This document shows, one piece after another, positions 16,259 through 24,920 of a stretch of DNA of 64,000 nucleotides. Source of the stretch: Methylobacterium nodulans ORS 2060 (GTDB lineage: Bacteria > Pseudomonadota > Alphaproteobacteria > Rhizobiales > Beijerinckiaceae). The stretch lies in NCBI RefSeq assembly GCF_000022085.1, contig NC_011894.1, positions 6,508,501-6,572,500 on the forward strand, written 5' to 3'. The notes beneath the pieces were generated by a model. It made no database searches and was not told the origin of the DNA. It worked only from the letters and a program-made list of their open reading frames with translations. The position numbers were made by a program, and so were the translations under genes. How positions within the stretch are numbered: the first letter of the stretch is position 1; the number at the start of each line of letters is the position of its first letter.

Positions 16259-17173
16259 TCAGGGAGCTTTCTTTGATGGGAGACGTGCTCGCAGGCGCGG
16301 TGCAGCGAAGTCTAGGAAAGTTCGCACTTTGCGCGGCAGTGGCCCTTGAGCCGCATAGATAAGGCTCACCGGAATGGGTGGCGGCTCGAACGCGTCAAGG
16401 ACTACCTGCAACTTGCCATCCTCAAGTGCTCCAGCAGCTTGGTAGGAGAGCACGCGTGTGAGTCCCACACCAGCTACGGCAGCGTCGAGAGCCGCTTCCG
16501 CCGTGTTGACCGACAGGCGTGACCGGACCGAAACGGCCCTCAAGCCTTGATCCCCGCCATCGATGAACGACCACGAGGTCACCGAGCTCAGCACATCGAA
16601 CGTCACGCACGGCAATCCTGAGACTTCATCCGGCTTGGTTGGGGTGCCATACTTCGCAAGGTAGCTCGGACTTCCGCAAACGACCTTGCGCACGGTCCCG
16701 ACCTGGGTGGCCATCATCGAGCTGTCCGGCAGGATGCCGATCCGCACAGCAAGGTCGATGTGGTCGTCCAGCAAGTGAGCGTTCCGGTCGGAGAGCAACA
16801 GCCGGACATCGACGTCCGGATACGTCAACAGGAACTCGCTGACGATCGGAAGGACGTGCAGCCGCCCGAACACGACCGGCGCCGTAACGACAAGCTCACC
16901 CTTCGGGACGGCATACTCCCCGGACGCCTTGCGCTCGATGTCCCCGATCTCCTCAAGGATGCGCTTGCAGCCGGCCACGTAGTCAGCCCCTGTCTCGGTC
17001 AGCGCGAGCCGTCGCGTGGATCTGGTAAGCAACCGCGTGCCCAGGTGCGCCTCCAGCTCGGCCAGCTTCCGGCTGACCGTGGGTAGCGGGATGCCCAGCT
17101 TCCGGCCTGCCGCCGTGAAGCTGCCCGTCTCCACCACAGCGACGAGGATGGTCATCGCCTCCAGACGATCCAT
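16259..17173 (-). CDS. LysR-family transcriptional regulator
   Basis: This 304-residue regulator has an N-terminal winged helix-turn-helix (MTILVAVVETGSFTAAGRKL, LPTVSRKLAELEAHLGTRLL) and a C-terminal substrate-binding domain (residues 90-290) with LDDHIDLAVRIGILPDS. It belongs to the CrgA/AaeR-like group. It is transcribed away from the export genes starting at 17588, with a truncated carboxymuconolactone decarboxylase gene in between. This arrangement suggests it controls the MFS/HlyD pair in response to an aromatic or drug-like effector. The intergenic region 17174-17290 should hold the operator. No distinct LysR box was identified with certainty. Confidence 0.88.
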   Translation of the reverse strand: MDRLEAMTILVAVVETGSFTAAGRKLGIPLPTVSRKLAELEAHLGTRLLTRSTRRLALTETGADYVAGCKRILEEIGDIERKASGEYAVPKGELVVTAPVVFGRLHVLPIVSEFLLTYPDVDVRLLLSDRNAHLLDDHIDLAVRIGILPDSSMMATQVGTVRKVVCGSPSYLAKYGTPTKPDEVSGLPCVTFDVLSSVTSWSFIDGGDQGLRAVSVRSRLSVNTAEAALDAAVAGVGLTRVLSYQAAGALEDGKLQVVLDAFEPPPIPVSLIYAAQGPLPRKVRTFLDFAAPRLRARLPSKKAP

Positions 17174-17290
17174 CCGTTATCTCACCCAGCAAAACATTGC
17201 CTCTCAAACTTAGGGCATTATCGCACCGCCTGTAAGAGCCTACCTCTCCGCCTGTGGCTGACCTCTCAGCCACCGCCAAAGGAGGCAACC

Positions 17291-17413
17291 ATGTCCCGTA
17301 TCGGCATCCCTACACAGGATGAGGCGCCGGAGGCTTCGAAACCGATCCTCGATGCCGTGGACAAGCAGCTCGGCGTCATCGCCAATTCGCGCTGTGTCGC
17401 CACGTTCGTCTGA
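17291..17413 (+). pseudogene. Carboxymuconolactone decarboxylase-like gene, truncated
   Basis: A good ribosome site (GGAGG) precedes ATG 17291, and the frame begins MSRIGIPTQDEAPEASKPIL, then DAVDKQLGVIANSR, like AhpD/CMD-family proteins. It diverges after 33 residues and stops at 41 codons, so the CxxC redox site is missing. It keeps the original position next to the divergent LysR gene and may still be translated as a short peptide. Confidence 0.6.
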
Positions 17414-17587
17414 TTGGCCTCGCTGACGTGTTACGTCACCGATCATGACGACCTGCTGTGAATTCTCTCGCGTACGCGGGAACAGGAAGCTTTGCCGGCA
17501 GGGAAGGCGGCCGAATTCGCGGCTGTTCGCAATCAGCTGAGCAGTCAAAGCGTAACAGCCTTGGGCGTGTCTTTCGGAGTCTCCGCG

Positions 17588-19117
17588 ATGGCCCTCAAAC
17601 CTCTGATTGGCCTGCTCGGCGTGCTCGTTGCCGCCCTCAACGCTCAATTCAACGAACTCGTGATGGCCGCGGCCCTGGCCGACGTGCGTGGCGCCTTCGG
17701 AATCAGCCACGATCCTGGGCTCTGGATCGGAAGCGTGTATGCGTCCGGTGTTGTGTTCGGGATGGCCCTTGGCCCCTGGCTCGCCGTTACCTTCACGCTG
17801 CGCCGCTTTACCCTGTTCGCCATCGGCCTCGTCTGTGGCACGACGCTGCTCATACCCTTCGCGCCTGATCTGTCCGTGATGCTGGGCCTGCGCCTGTTTC
17901 AAGGTCTGGGCGGAGGCTTCACCATTCCCTTGCTGATGATGACGGCATTGCGCGTGCTCACTCCGCCGATCCGTCTCTATGGGCTTGCCATCTACGCGCT
18001 CACCGCAACCTTCTCGCCCGCCATCAGTAGCTCCATCGCAGCACTCTGGACCGATATCGTCGACTGGCGCTTCGTGTTCTTTGAGGCACTGCCGCTCGGC
18101 GCCTTAGCAGCCGTTCTTGTCTGGCACGGGCTGCCGCAGGATCATTCGCGCTACGAGCGCTTGCACCAGTTCGACTGGCGAGGCGCCTTGCTCCTAGCTA
18201 TCGGGGCGGGCACCCTAACTACGCTGATGTATCACGGCGACCACAAGGACTGGTTCAACTCGGAAGAGGTCTGGGTCCTCGTCCTCCTCTGCGCAGTCAC
18301 TTTCGCGCTGCTCGCGCTCAACGAGTGGCACCACCCGCTCCCCGTGCTCAAGCTGCAGCTGCTCAAGCAGCGGAATTTCGCCTACGGGGTGCTTGGGCTG
18401 TTCCTCTTCGTCGTCCTTAGTCTGTCATCGTCACTGGTGCCGCAGACGTATTTGGTTGAAATCCAGGGCTATCGTGCCCTGCAGGGGCACTGGATCACGC
18501 TCCTTATTGCGCTCGGGCAGTTCCTGATGCTGCCAGCAGTGGCGTTCTTGCTCGATCATCGGTGGGCTGATGCCCGCATAGTGACACTGTTCGGGTTGGC
18601 ACTCATTGGCATGGCCTGCCTTGGAAATGCTGCGCTCGACGCCTCTTGGAACCGGGAGCAGTTCTATCTCTGGCAAGCTCTGCAGGCGGTCGGTCAGCCA
18701 ATGGTCGTCTTGCCTCTGCTGATGATGGCAACGAACACTGTGAAGGGACCGGAGGAAGGTCCGTTCGCCTCAGCGCTAGTCAACGCGACCCGCAGCCTAG
18801 CCGCACCAGTTGGCATCGGCATTCTGGAATTCATCGAGCGGTGGCGCGGCGCACTCCATTCTGAGCGTCTCGTTGAGCAAGTCGGACAGACCCGCTTCCA
18901 GCCGATGTTCGCTCCCAACAGCCTGCTGCCCGGTAGCTCACCCGCTGTGAGCGAGCAGGGGGAGCGGCTCGCCCGTGCCGTAGTGGCCCAAGCGAACGTG
19001 CTGACGGCCGCAGACACTTTCCTGATCCTGGCCGCGTTCGGCGTCGCTCTCGCGCTGCTCGTCGTGTTGCTGCCCGTCCGCACCTACCCGCCGCGCATCC
19101 TGTTCGCGAGGGGCTGA
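17588..19117 (+). CDS. MFS transporter, DHA2 (EmrB-like) family
   Basis: A 509-residue inner-membrane exporter with about 14 predicted helices. It shows the motif-A-like loop around FTLRRFTLFAIGLVCG and LRLFQGLGGGFTIPLLMMTA in the motif-C region, as expected for DHA2 drug:H+ antiporters of the EmrB type. Late in the protein lies NATRSLAAPVGIGILEF. ATG 17588 is chosen because GGAG lies 8 bases before it; the longer frame from 17492 reads through the truncated upstream gene. It is followed after 6 bases by the HlyD/EmrA-like gene, so the two form an export pair that pumps toxic compounds across both membranes with an outer-membrane channel encoded elsewhere. It is probably controlled by the divergent LysR gene. 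Confidence 0.88.
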   Translation: MALKPLIGLLGVLVAALNAQFNELVMAAALADVRGAFGISHDPGLWIGSVYASGVVFGMALGPWLAVTFTLRRFTLFAIGLVCGTTLLIPFAPDLSVMLGLRLFQGLGGGFTIPLLMMTALRVLTPPIRLYGLAIYALTATFSPAISSSIAALWTDIVDWRFVFFEALPLGALAAVLVWHGLPQDHSRYERLHQFDWRGALLLAIGAGTLTTLMYHGDHKDWFNSEEVWVLVLLCAVTFALLALNEWHHPLPVLKLQLLKQRNFAYGVLGLFLFVVLSLSSSLVPQTYLVEIQGYRALQGHWITLLIALGQFLMLPAVAFLLDHRWADARIVTLFGLALIGMACLGNAALDASWNREQFYLWQALQAVGQPMVVLPLLMMATNTVKGPEEGPFASALVNATRSLAAPVGIGILEFIERWRGALHSERLVEQVGQTRFQPMFAPNSLLPGSSPAVSEQGERLARAVVAQANVLTAADTFLILAAFGVALALLVVLLPVRTYPPRILFARG

Positions 19118-19123
19118 TCAATC

Positions 19124-20302
19124 ATGTCGATTTCTGCGTTCCTCCCCCGACCGTCCGCACCTGACGCCCCTGCCTCGCCGCCAGTCACCGATGAGGCGGC
19201 TCCGAAGAAGGTTTGGTTCGCGCGACTCTGGCCATGGGCTCTCGCGAGCCTCATCGTCCTGGGGTTCGTGGGTGTGGTGACCTGGCACATCATCGCGCCG
19301 CATCCAAACGTCTGGACCGACAACGCCTACGTGCGCGTGCACTACGCCGCCATCGCGCCACGCGTCCCCGGCCAGGTCACAGGGGTCCGCGTCGAGAACA
19401 ACGATGTGGTCAAGGCCGGGCAAGTGCTGATTGAGCTCGATGATCGTGACTACCAGGTGGCCGTCGCCTCTGCCGAAGCGAACCTCGCGCGTGACCGTGC
19501 CGCAGTCGAGAACGCGGCGGCGTCCATCGTCCGTCAAGGGCCGCTCATCGAGCAGGCGAAGGCGCTCGTGAAAACCGCAGAGGCTCAGCTCTCGTTCTCG
19601 GAAGCCGACGCCAAGCGCTACGATTATCTCGCTACGACCGGGTCTGGCTCGATCAAGACCCAGCAGCAGGCCGACAGCTCCCTGCATCAGAGCAGGGCCA
19701 GTCTGGATGGAGCGAAGGCCGCTTTGGAGGCGGCTCAGGCGCAGCTGAAGATCCTGCAGACCCAGGAGGCCTCAGCCAACGCGAGCGTGCGCGCCAGCGA
19801 AGCGCAGCTTGAACAAGCAAGGCTCAATCTCTCCTATACGACGATCCGGGCTCCGGTGGACGGCATGGTCGCCCAGCGCGGCGTGCAGGTGGGCAACTAT
19901 GTCAGTTCGGGCACCGGACTGATGGCCGTCGTGCCTCTGTCCGAGGTCTACGTCGAGGCCAACTACCGCGAGGTCGAGCTCAAGCACGTTCAAGCCGGCC
20001 AACGCGCCCGCATCCACGTGGACGCCTACGACATCGACCTGGAAGGCACGGTGGTCGGTGTGCCAGCCGCCACGGGGGCGACTTTTGCGACGATCCAGCC
20101 GAACAACGCCACCGGCAACTTCACCAAGATTGTCCAGCGCCTGCCTGTGCAGATCGTGATCGCGCCGAACCAGCCGCTCGCCCGGCTGCTGCGGGTCGGG
20201 CTCTCGGTCGAGACGACGATTGAGACACAGCTTGCTGACATCGTTGGCCAGCACCGTGACGCGGCGCAACCGGCCGTCGCCCGCTTGCTCTCACCGCGCT
20301 GA
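19124..20302 (+). CDS. HlyD/EmrA-family membrane fusion protein
   Basis: This 392-residue periplasmic adaptor has one N-terminal helix (LWPWALASLIVLGFVGVVTW). A split lipoyl domain follows (NAYVRVHYAAIAPRVPGQVT, with the second half at TTIRAPVDGMVAQRGVQVGN). Between the halves lies a long coiled coil (about residues 110-235), then a beta-barrel domain (VYVEANYREVELKHVQAGQR). It connects the MFS pump at 17588 with an outer-membrane channel. GAGGGG lies ahead of the ATG, and the 6-base gap to the MFS gene indicates one operon. A perfect 10-bp hairpin at 20349-20370 follows the stop. Confidence 0.9.
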   Translation: MSISAFLPRPSAPDAPASPPVTDEAAPKKVWFARLWPWALASLIVLGFVGVVTWHIIAPHPNVWTDNAYVRVHYAAIAPRVPGQVTGVRVENNDVVKAGQVLIELDDRDYQVAVASAEANLARDRAAVENAAASIVRQGPLIEQAKALVKTAEAQLSFSEADAKRYDYLATTGSGSIKTQQQADSSLHQSRASLDGAKAALEAAQAQLKILQTQEASANASVRASEAQLEQARLNLSYTTIRAPVDGMVAQRGVQVGNYVSSGTGLMAVVPLSEVYVEANYREVELKHVQAGQRARIHVDAYDIDLEGTVVGVPAATGATFATIQPNNATGNFTKIVQRLPVQIVIAPNQPLARLLRVGLSVETTIETQLADIVGQHRDAAQPAVARLLSPR

Positions 20303-20348
20303 GCCTCCACTCAGCGCCGCGTTCCATTGAGAGCGGCAGTCATCAGCC

Positions 20349-20370
20349 GGAGGGTCGGTTCCGACCCTCC
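20349..20370 (+). terminator. Perfect 10-bp hairpin after the export operon
   Basis: GGAGGGTCGG and CCGACCCTCC pair perfectly around TT. It lies 46 bases after the HlyD stop. No T run follows, so it may only stabilise the 3' end of the message. Confidence 0.45.
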
Positions 20371-20416
20371 TCGGCCACTCAGCGTCCCTACTGCGGACGG
20401 CCCTTCTGCCCCATCT

Positions 20417-20481
20417 GGAAGGCCTGTTCCAGGCCAGCGCATGGTACAACGGCTCAAGATCAACGGCGATGGTCAGGGAGA
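20417..20481 (+). pseudogene. Fragment of a second MOSC-domain gene
   Basis: The frame encodes RPVPGQRMVQRLKINGDGQG followed by DL, which matches TPVEGRRKVLRLNIDGDGQG followed by DL in the intact MOSC fusion protein at 21150-22910. Only about 22 residues are left, ending just at the start of the NTF2-like gene. Two bases appear missing before it. Confidence 0.5.
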
Positions 20482-20487
20482 TTTGAT

Positions 20488-20868
20488 ATGGAAGACCGAG
20501 ACATTCGAGCAGCTCTGGATCGCCACTGGGCCGCCTCCGATGCGAACGACCTTGAGGGGGAACACCAGATTTACCGAGAGGACGCCGTGCTCGAATATCC
20601 GCAATCGGGCGAGCGCATCCGCGGGCGGCGGAAGATTCAGTTGTCCCGCGACGCGCAGCCGAACCAGAAACGCTTCACAGTTCGGCGGATAACCGGCACA
20701 GGGGATCTTTGGGTCACCGAGTATGTGCTAACCTATGACGGACGGCCGTCTTACACCGTGAGCATCATGGAGTTTCTTGATGGGAAGGTGGCCCGCGAGA
20801 CCCAGTATTTTGGCGATCCGTTCGAGCCGGGGCCCTCGCGCGCGCAATGGGTTGAGCGTATACTCTGA
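20488..20868 (+). CDS. NTF2-like (SnoaL-type) protein
   Basis: A 126-residue single-domain protein of the nuclear-transport-factor-2 fold: RDIRAALDRHWAASDANDLE, QIYREDAVLEYPQSGERIRG, VTEYVLTYDGRPSYTVSIME and FLDGKVARETQYFGDPFE. Such proteins act as small isomerases, hydrolases or binding proteins in the cytoplasm; the specific activity cannot be inferred. AGGGAG lies upstream, within the MOSC fragment, so the gene may have replaced the rest of that copy. No operon partner on the plus strand. Confidence 0.75.
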   Translation: MEDRDIRAALDRHWAASDANDLEGEHQIYREDAVLEYPQSGERIRGRRKIQLSRDAQPNQKRFTVRRITGTGDLWVTEYVLTYDGRPSYTVSIMEFLDGKVARETQYFGDPFEPGPSRAQWVERIL

Positions 20869-21149
20869 AAATTGGCCATCATAAGGATGACCACTATTTA
20901 CTGAGGCTGTGCGAGAACGCCGGCGTTGGCGTCGTGCGTAGAATGATGTTCTCCTAAGTAGCGGCGATCAGCCCCTTGACAGGTGCTTTTCTGGAGCATG
21001 ATATGCCAGATCGAGAGCAGCATAGGAAGTTATTTTATGACGGCCTGGGTGACTGTGTTTTCACACAGCCCGCACCCAAGCGACTCTTCGGAATGTCTGC
21101 TGGCCGGCACATCGACATGGCAAGTATCGTGATCGTTTGGCGCCAAGCT
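20869..21149. other. Intergenic region between convergent genes
   Basis: About 280 AT-richer bases between the NTF2-like gene and the end of the MOSC fusion gene. A plus-strand frame from 20976 runs into the opposite gene and has no ribosome site. Nothing else is seen. Confidence 0.35.
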
Positions 21150-22910
21150 TCAAAGATCGATGACGATATCACCTTGAGGTCGCGAGCAGCAGATCAGCAC
21201 GTTACCTTCAGCTGGCGCATCGATTGGGTCGGGTTCGTAGCAGATTGTGCCTGCTATGAGACCGGATTCGCAATTGTGGCACACTCCGGTCCGGCAGGAC
21301 CACCGTACAGGGACGTCGCAGGACTCTGCGAGTTCAAGCAAGCTGGAGAACGTCGAGCCCCAGCGGACATTCACTCCGCTGCGTGCGAATGAGACGAGTG
21401 GTCCTGAGCCGGGAAGTCCTGCCGGCGGATGCGGCAGCCGACGTGGCGATGCAGCCACGCCCGGAGTGAGGGAAGGACCAGCGCCGAACGTCTCGGTATG
21501 GATGCGATCTGATCCAACTCCGGCATTAGCAAGCCCGAGAATCATTTCGCTCATGAACGTCACAGGTCCGCAGACGTAAAAGTCCCCGTCACGAGGCAGG
21601 CTAAGCTCCCGGAGCACTTGCATGCTGAAACGCCCAGGAGCATCGAAATCAATTTGGGGCCGATCATCGGGATCGGGCGAACTGTAGCGAATGTGGCGAT
21701 GGCAGTTTGGAAGCGGCTTGAGAAGCGTGCGCGTTTCCTCGGCGAAGGGGTGTTCGCGACCGTTTCGGGTCCCGTACAACCACCAAATCTCCCTCGTCGA
21801 GGCCACGGCCGCCAAGGCGTGAAGCATCGCAAGCACCGGCGTCACGCCGATCCCGGCACTCAGCAATACGACAGGCGTGCTGCCCGGACGAAGGGTGAAG
21901 TTGCCGCGCGCAGCGCTCACACGCACGACATCACCCACGTCAAGCTCGTCGTCGATGTAGGTGCTAGCCACACCATGCGCTTCTCGCTTCACGCTCACAC
22001 GATAAGACGAGGCGCTCGGCTCTGCTGACAGCGAGTAGCTCCGCATAATCGTGGGTATGGTCGCCGACCCAAGCTGCAGTACAACGTACTGTCCCGGAAG
22101 AGCCATGGGAAGAGATTTCCCATCCATCGGCTCTAACCTGAGCGAGATGACGTTGCCGCCCTCGCGGACCTTGCGCGAGACACGAAACGGGCGGAACCCA
22201 GGCCAGGCCGGAGGTGGGCCGGAGGCCGCGACAAGTCCGGCGTTTCCGGTTGTTATGCCGTTCTTGCGATCCTGCGCGAGAAGCGCTTCAAAGGATCTGC
22301 GCCAACCGATGCTGAGCGCTGGGATGCGTAGCGCTCGCTCCAACTGATCACGGGGGTGACCAGACATATAGAGTAACGCATTGACTTCCGAGACGCTCAT
22401 TTTCTCCGGCCCGGCCTCTACGAGCGTAATCTCATCCCCGGCCTGCACCTCACCTTCCTCCAGCACACGAAAATAGAAGCCAGGCCTTCCATGCGTGACC
22501 AGCAGGGCGGCCATTCTTGGCTCATTCATCCGAATGCCGATCCTGTAGCAAGTGACACGCGGCTGCGTAACCTCGAACAAAGTGCGGCCAATGAGATATC
22601 GATCTCCGATACAGACCTGCGTGTCTGGAAGACCCTCAACAGTGAAATTCTCTCCGAATTGCCCATAATCGAAGCCTTGCCGACCCAGCTGATTCCGCCA
22701 ATATCGGTACGAATCGATTTGGTAAACGAACACGGCACGATGTTCACCGCCGTGGCCGGCCAAGTCTCCTTGCCCATCGCCATCGATGTTAAGCCGCAGA
22801 ACTTTACGCCGGCCTTCAACCGGTGTCTTCCATATGCCTGTATGAACGGTCTTCCCTTGCCATATGATGTCCCGCGGCAGGCCCACATTGACCGAAAGCA
22901 GACGTGCCAT
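21150..22910 (-). CDS. MOSC / ferredoxin-reductase / 2Fe-2S fusion protein
   Basis: A 586-residue three-part redox protein. Residues 1-165 form a MOSC domain with GHGGEHRAVFVYQ and the conserved C121 in QPRVTCYRIG, the part that handles the molybdenum cofactor or N-hydroxylated substrates in YiiM/mARC-type proteins. Residues about 240-480 form an FAD/NAD(P)H reductase (RSYSLSAEP for flavin, LLSAGIGVTPVLAMLHAL for the nucleotide, FYVCGPVTFM). The C-terminus is a plant-type ferredoxin with C-x4-C-x2-C (CRTGVCHNC) and a distal Cys in LICCSRP. It is thus a self-contained electron chain from NAD(P)H to the MOSC part. GGAGG lies 5 bases before ATG 22910. A related fragment lies at 20417. Confidence 0.87.
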   Translation of the reverse strand: MARLLSVNVGLPRDIIWQGKTVHTGIWKTPVEGRRKVLRLNIDGDGQGDLAGHGGEHRAVFVYQIDSYRYWRNQLGRQGFDYGQFGENFTVEGLPDTQVCIGDRYLIGRTLFEVTQPRVTCYRIGIRMNEPRMAALLVTHGRPGFYFRVLEEGEVQAGDEITLVEAGPEKMSVSEVNALLYMSGHPRDQLERALRIPALSIGWRRSFEALLAQDRKNGITTGNAGLVAASGPPPAWPGFRPFRVSRKVREGGNVISLRLEPMDGKSLPMALPGQYVVLQLGSATIPTIMRSYSLSAEPSASSYRVSVKREAHGVASTYIDDELDVGDVVRVSAARGNFTLRPGSTPVVLLSAGIGVTPVLAMLHALAAVASTREIWWLYGTRNGREHPFAEETRTLLKPLPNCHRHIRYSSPDPDDRPQIDFDAPGRFSMQVLRELSLPRDGDFYVCGPVTFMSEMILGLANAGVGSDRIHTETFGAGPSLTPGVAASPRRLPHPPAGLPGSGPLVSFARSGVNVRWGSTFSSLLELAESCDVPVRWSCRTGVCHNCESGLIAGTICYEPDPIDAPAEGNVLICCSRPQGDIVIDL

Positions 22911-23034
22911 CACGCCCTCCGCTAGGCTGAATCGCTTGATCCAAAAGAAACCGGGAACCGCCTTCCCCCTGCGGGCGAAAGCGTTGACACGTCCCCGGTA
23001 AGGTGTCGGTGCCAATCGGCTCCCGACGATGAGG

Positions 23035-23982
23035 TCAATTTGCCTTGGTCTGAGGAATGAACCCGGGCACGCCTGTCTTCACAACTTGGTTGAACCGAAC
23101 GGTTGTCGTGACGTGCTCCTTAATCTCCTCCATGGCGTCTTCAGGTAGGCTCGATATATCGAAATTCTCTTGAATTCTGCTGCGATTGGTCGAGGTAGTT
23201 AGGAAGGCTGTGCCACGCTGTACAGCCCAGGCGAGCGAGACCTGGGCAGGTGTCTTCTGGGCATGTTGGGCAATGGCCGTGATTACTGGATCCTGTAGCA
23301 CGCTGGGTTCTAAACCATGGCCCAACGCTGCGAACGCTTGCATAACAATGCCGTGCTCTCGGCAGAAGTCGAGTAGCTCCCATTCGGGAAGATAGGGATG
23401 AGATTCGACCTGCACTACGGAAGGCTTGATCCGTGCTGGCGCGAAGATCTCCTTCAGCTTCTCCAATGAAATGTCTGATAAGCCGATCGACTTGCATCGA
23501 CCGTCGTCTACAAGACGCTCCAGCGCCTGCCAGGTTTCGAGCAGAGTCACTTCGCGGTCGTAAATGACTTGGCCGTGCTCATCTCTGGGATCCTGTTCGT
23601 CTCCGGGCTGAAAGGCAAAAGGAGTGTGGATGAGATAGCAATCGACGTAGTCGACCTGCAGTCGTCGGCAACTTGCTTCGAAGGCGGATCTGACCCGCTC
23701 GGGGCGATGATTGGTATTCCAAAGCTTTGTCGTGACAAAGACTTCTTCTCGCTTAATGGCACCGGACTTGAACATTTCTTGCATGGCGCTGCCCACCGCA
23801 TCCTCGTTGCGATAGCGTTCCGCGCAATCAAGATGACGAAATCCCACGTCCAAGGCCACCTTAGTTGCTTGTTCTGTCGCGGCAGAGTTGGGAATCAACG
23901 TACCGAACCCAACTGCTGGGAGTTCACCCTCTCCATGCGTAAGGGGTATTTTAGTGTAACGGAGCGCTTCGTGAACTGTCAT
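23035..23982 (-). CDS. Aldo/keto reductase (AKR5-like)
   Basis: A 315-residue NADPH-dependent reductase. The catalytic residues are D52 (HLDCAERYRNE), Y57, K86 (VTTKLW) and H119 (YLIHTPF). The C-terminal cofactor part includes AFLTTSTNRSRIQENF, with an STNRSR basic patch for the phosphate. GGAGGAG lies 8 bases before ATG 23982. It resembles 2,5-diketo-gluconate/aldehyde reductases (AKR5/AKR4 type). It is unlike the AKR at 14666 in motif details, so it is not a recent duplicate. It follows the MOSC fusion gene on the same strand with the same direction; 124 bases separate them. Confidence 0.87.
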   Translation of the reverse strand: MTVHEALRYTKIPLTHGEGELPAVGFGTLIPNSAATEQATKVALDVGFRHLDCAERYRNEDAVGSAMQEMFKSGAIKREEVFVTTKLWNTNHRPERVRSAFEASCRRLQVDYVDCYLIHTPFAFQPGDEQDPRDEHGQVIYDREVTLLETWQALERLVDDGRCKSIGLSDISLEKLKEIFAPARIKPSVVQVESHPYLPEWELLDFCREHGIVMQAFAALGHGLEPSVLQDPVITAIAQHAQKTPAQVSLAWAVQRGTAFLTTSTNRSRIQENFDISSLPEDAMEEIKEHVTTTVRFNQVVKTGVPGFIPQTKAN

Positions 23983-24361
23983 GGCTGTACTCCTCCGTTG
24001 CGAGGGCAGCGCTGCGCAGCGGCGGACGGTCTTCGGTTGCGTTCGCCCATCTCCATCTTAACGGCTTGACAAGATGGCATCCAGAACTGCTTGGCGACTA
24101 AGCGGCATCGTTGTGCTTGTGAAAACATGCCCGTATTTTGAGAGTCGCGGCGCCGCAAACGCTGCTGCCCGCACTCAATAAAGCGTTCTGCTGTTCATGA
24201 TGCGAGGCGGGCTGAACGCTGTTCTCAGCCTCCTTCAGAGGCCGTGTCTGATAAATGAGGATGGAGAGCGGCACCCTGATCGTGACGCCGCACGCGAGCG
24301 ATATTCCTGCCGCGGCCGAGGCCCTCAATGCCGAAATCAGCGAAATGTATCCCCTGGTTGT
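23983..24361. other. Gene-free stretch with an insertion joint
   Basis: About 380 bases lie upstream of the aldo/keto reductase. It should contain that gene's promoter. A plus-strand frame from 24255 runs into the dehydrogenase fragment but its first 35 residues do not match that family, which places a joint near 24362. Confidence 0.4.
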
Positions 24362-24848
24362 CGCCACGCGGGGCGAGATCGAGCTTCATCGCCGGGAAGG
24401 CCGCCCGTTGCCGGAAGGTTGGGCTCTCGACAACGAAGGCCAGCCTACAACGCAGCCAGAGGCCGCACTGGTAGGCGCGATGCTCCCCTTCGGTGGGCAC
24501 AAGGGCTCGGCCATCTCGACCATGATTGAGCTCTTGGCAGGCGTGATGATCGGAGATCTGACCAGCCGCGAGGCGTTGGATCGATTGGGCACCATGACGC
24601 TCGCGCCACGTCACGGCGAGCTGATCATAGCCCTGAGCCCGGAGCGGTTCGCCACCGGTCGGCCCGGCCATCCATTCGAGCGTGCTGAGGTTCTGTTCGA
24701 TGGCATCCTGAGCCAGGGAGCCCGATTGCCGTCGCGACGCCGATTTGTCGTGCGCGAGCGGGCGATGCGGGACGGCGTGGTTCTGAGCGCGGCGGAGGTC
24801 AGCCAATGGGACTGGCTGCAGGTGCTCGGCCTGGACGCGGTCTCCTGA
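24362..24848 (+). pseudogene. Malate/L-lactate dehydrogenase (Ldh_2) family, C-terminal fragment
   Basis: The frame reads TRGEIELHRREGRPLPEGWA and LVGAMLPFGGHKGSAISTMI, characteristic of the Ldh_2 family of NAD(P)-dependent 2-hydroxyacid dehydrogenases. The N-terminal half with the catalytic His is missing. About 160 of 340 residues remain and end at a normal position. It is inactive. Confidence 0.68.
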
Positions 24849-24920
24849 CCGAGAAGCTATGGGGAGGACGGCGGGCTCTGGCACCCTCGCCGGCATCGAA
24901 AGCAGGCGGAGGCGCCCCAC

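Noticed and set aside
20976..21392. A 138-codon plus-strand frame running into the MOSC fusion gene
   Set aside because: Most of it is antisense to the strongly supported ferredoxin domain, and the start has no ribosome site.
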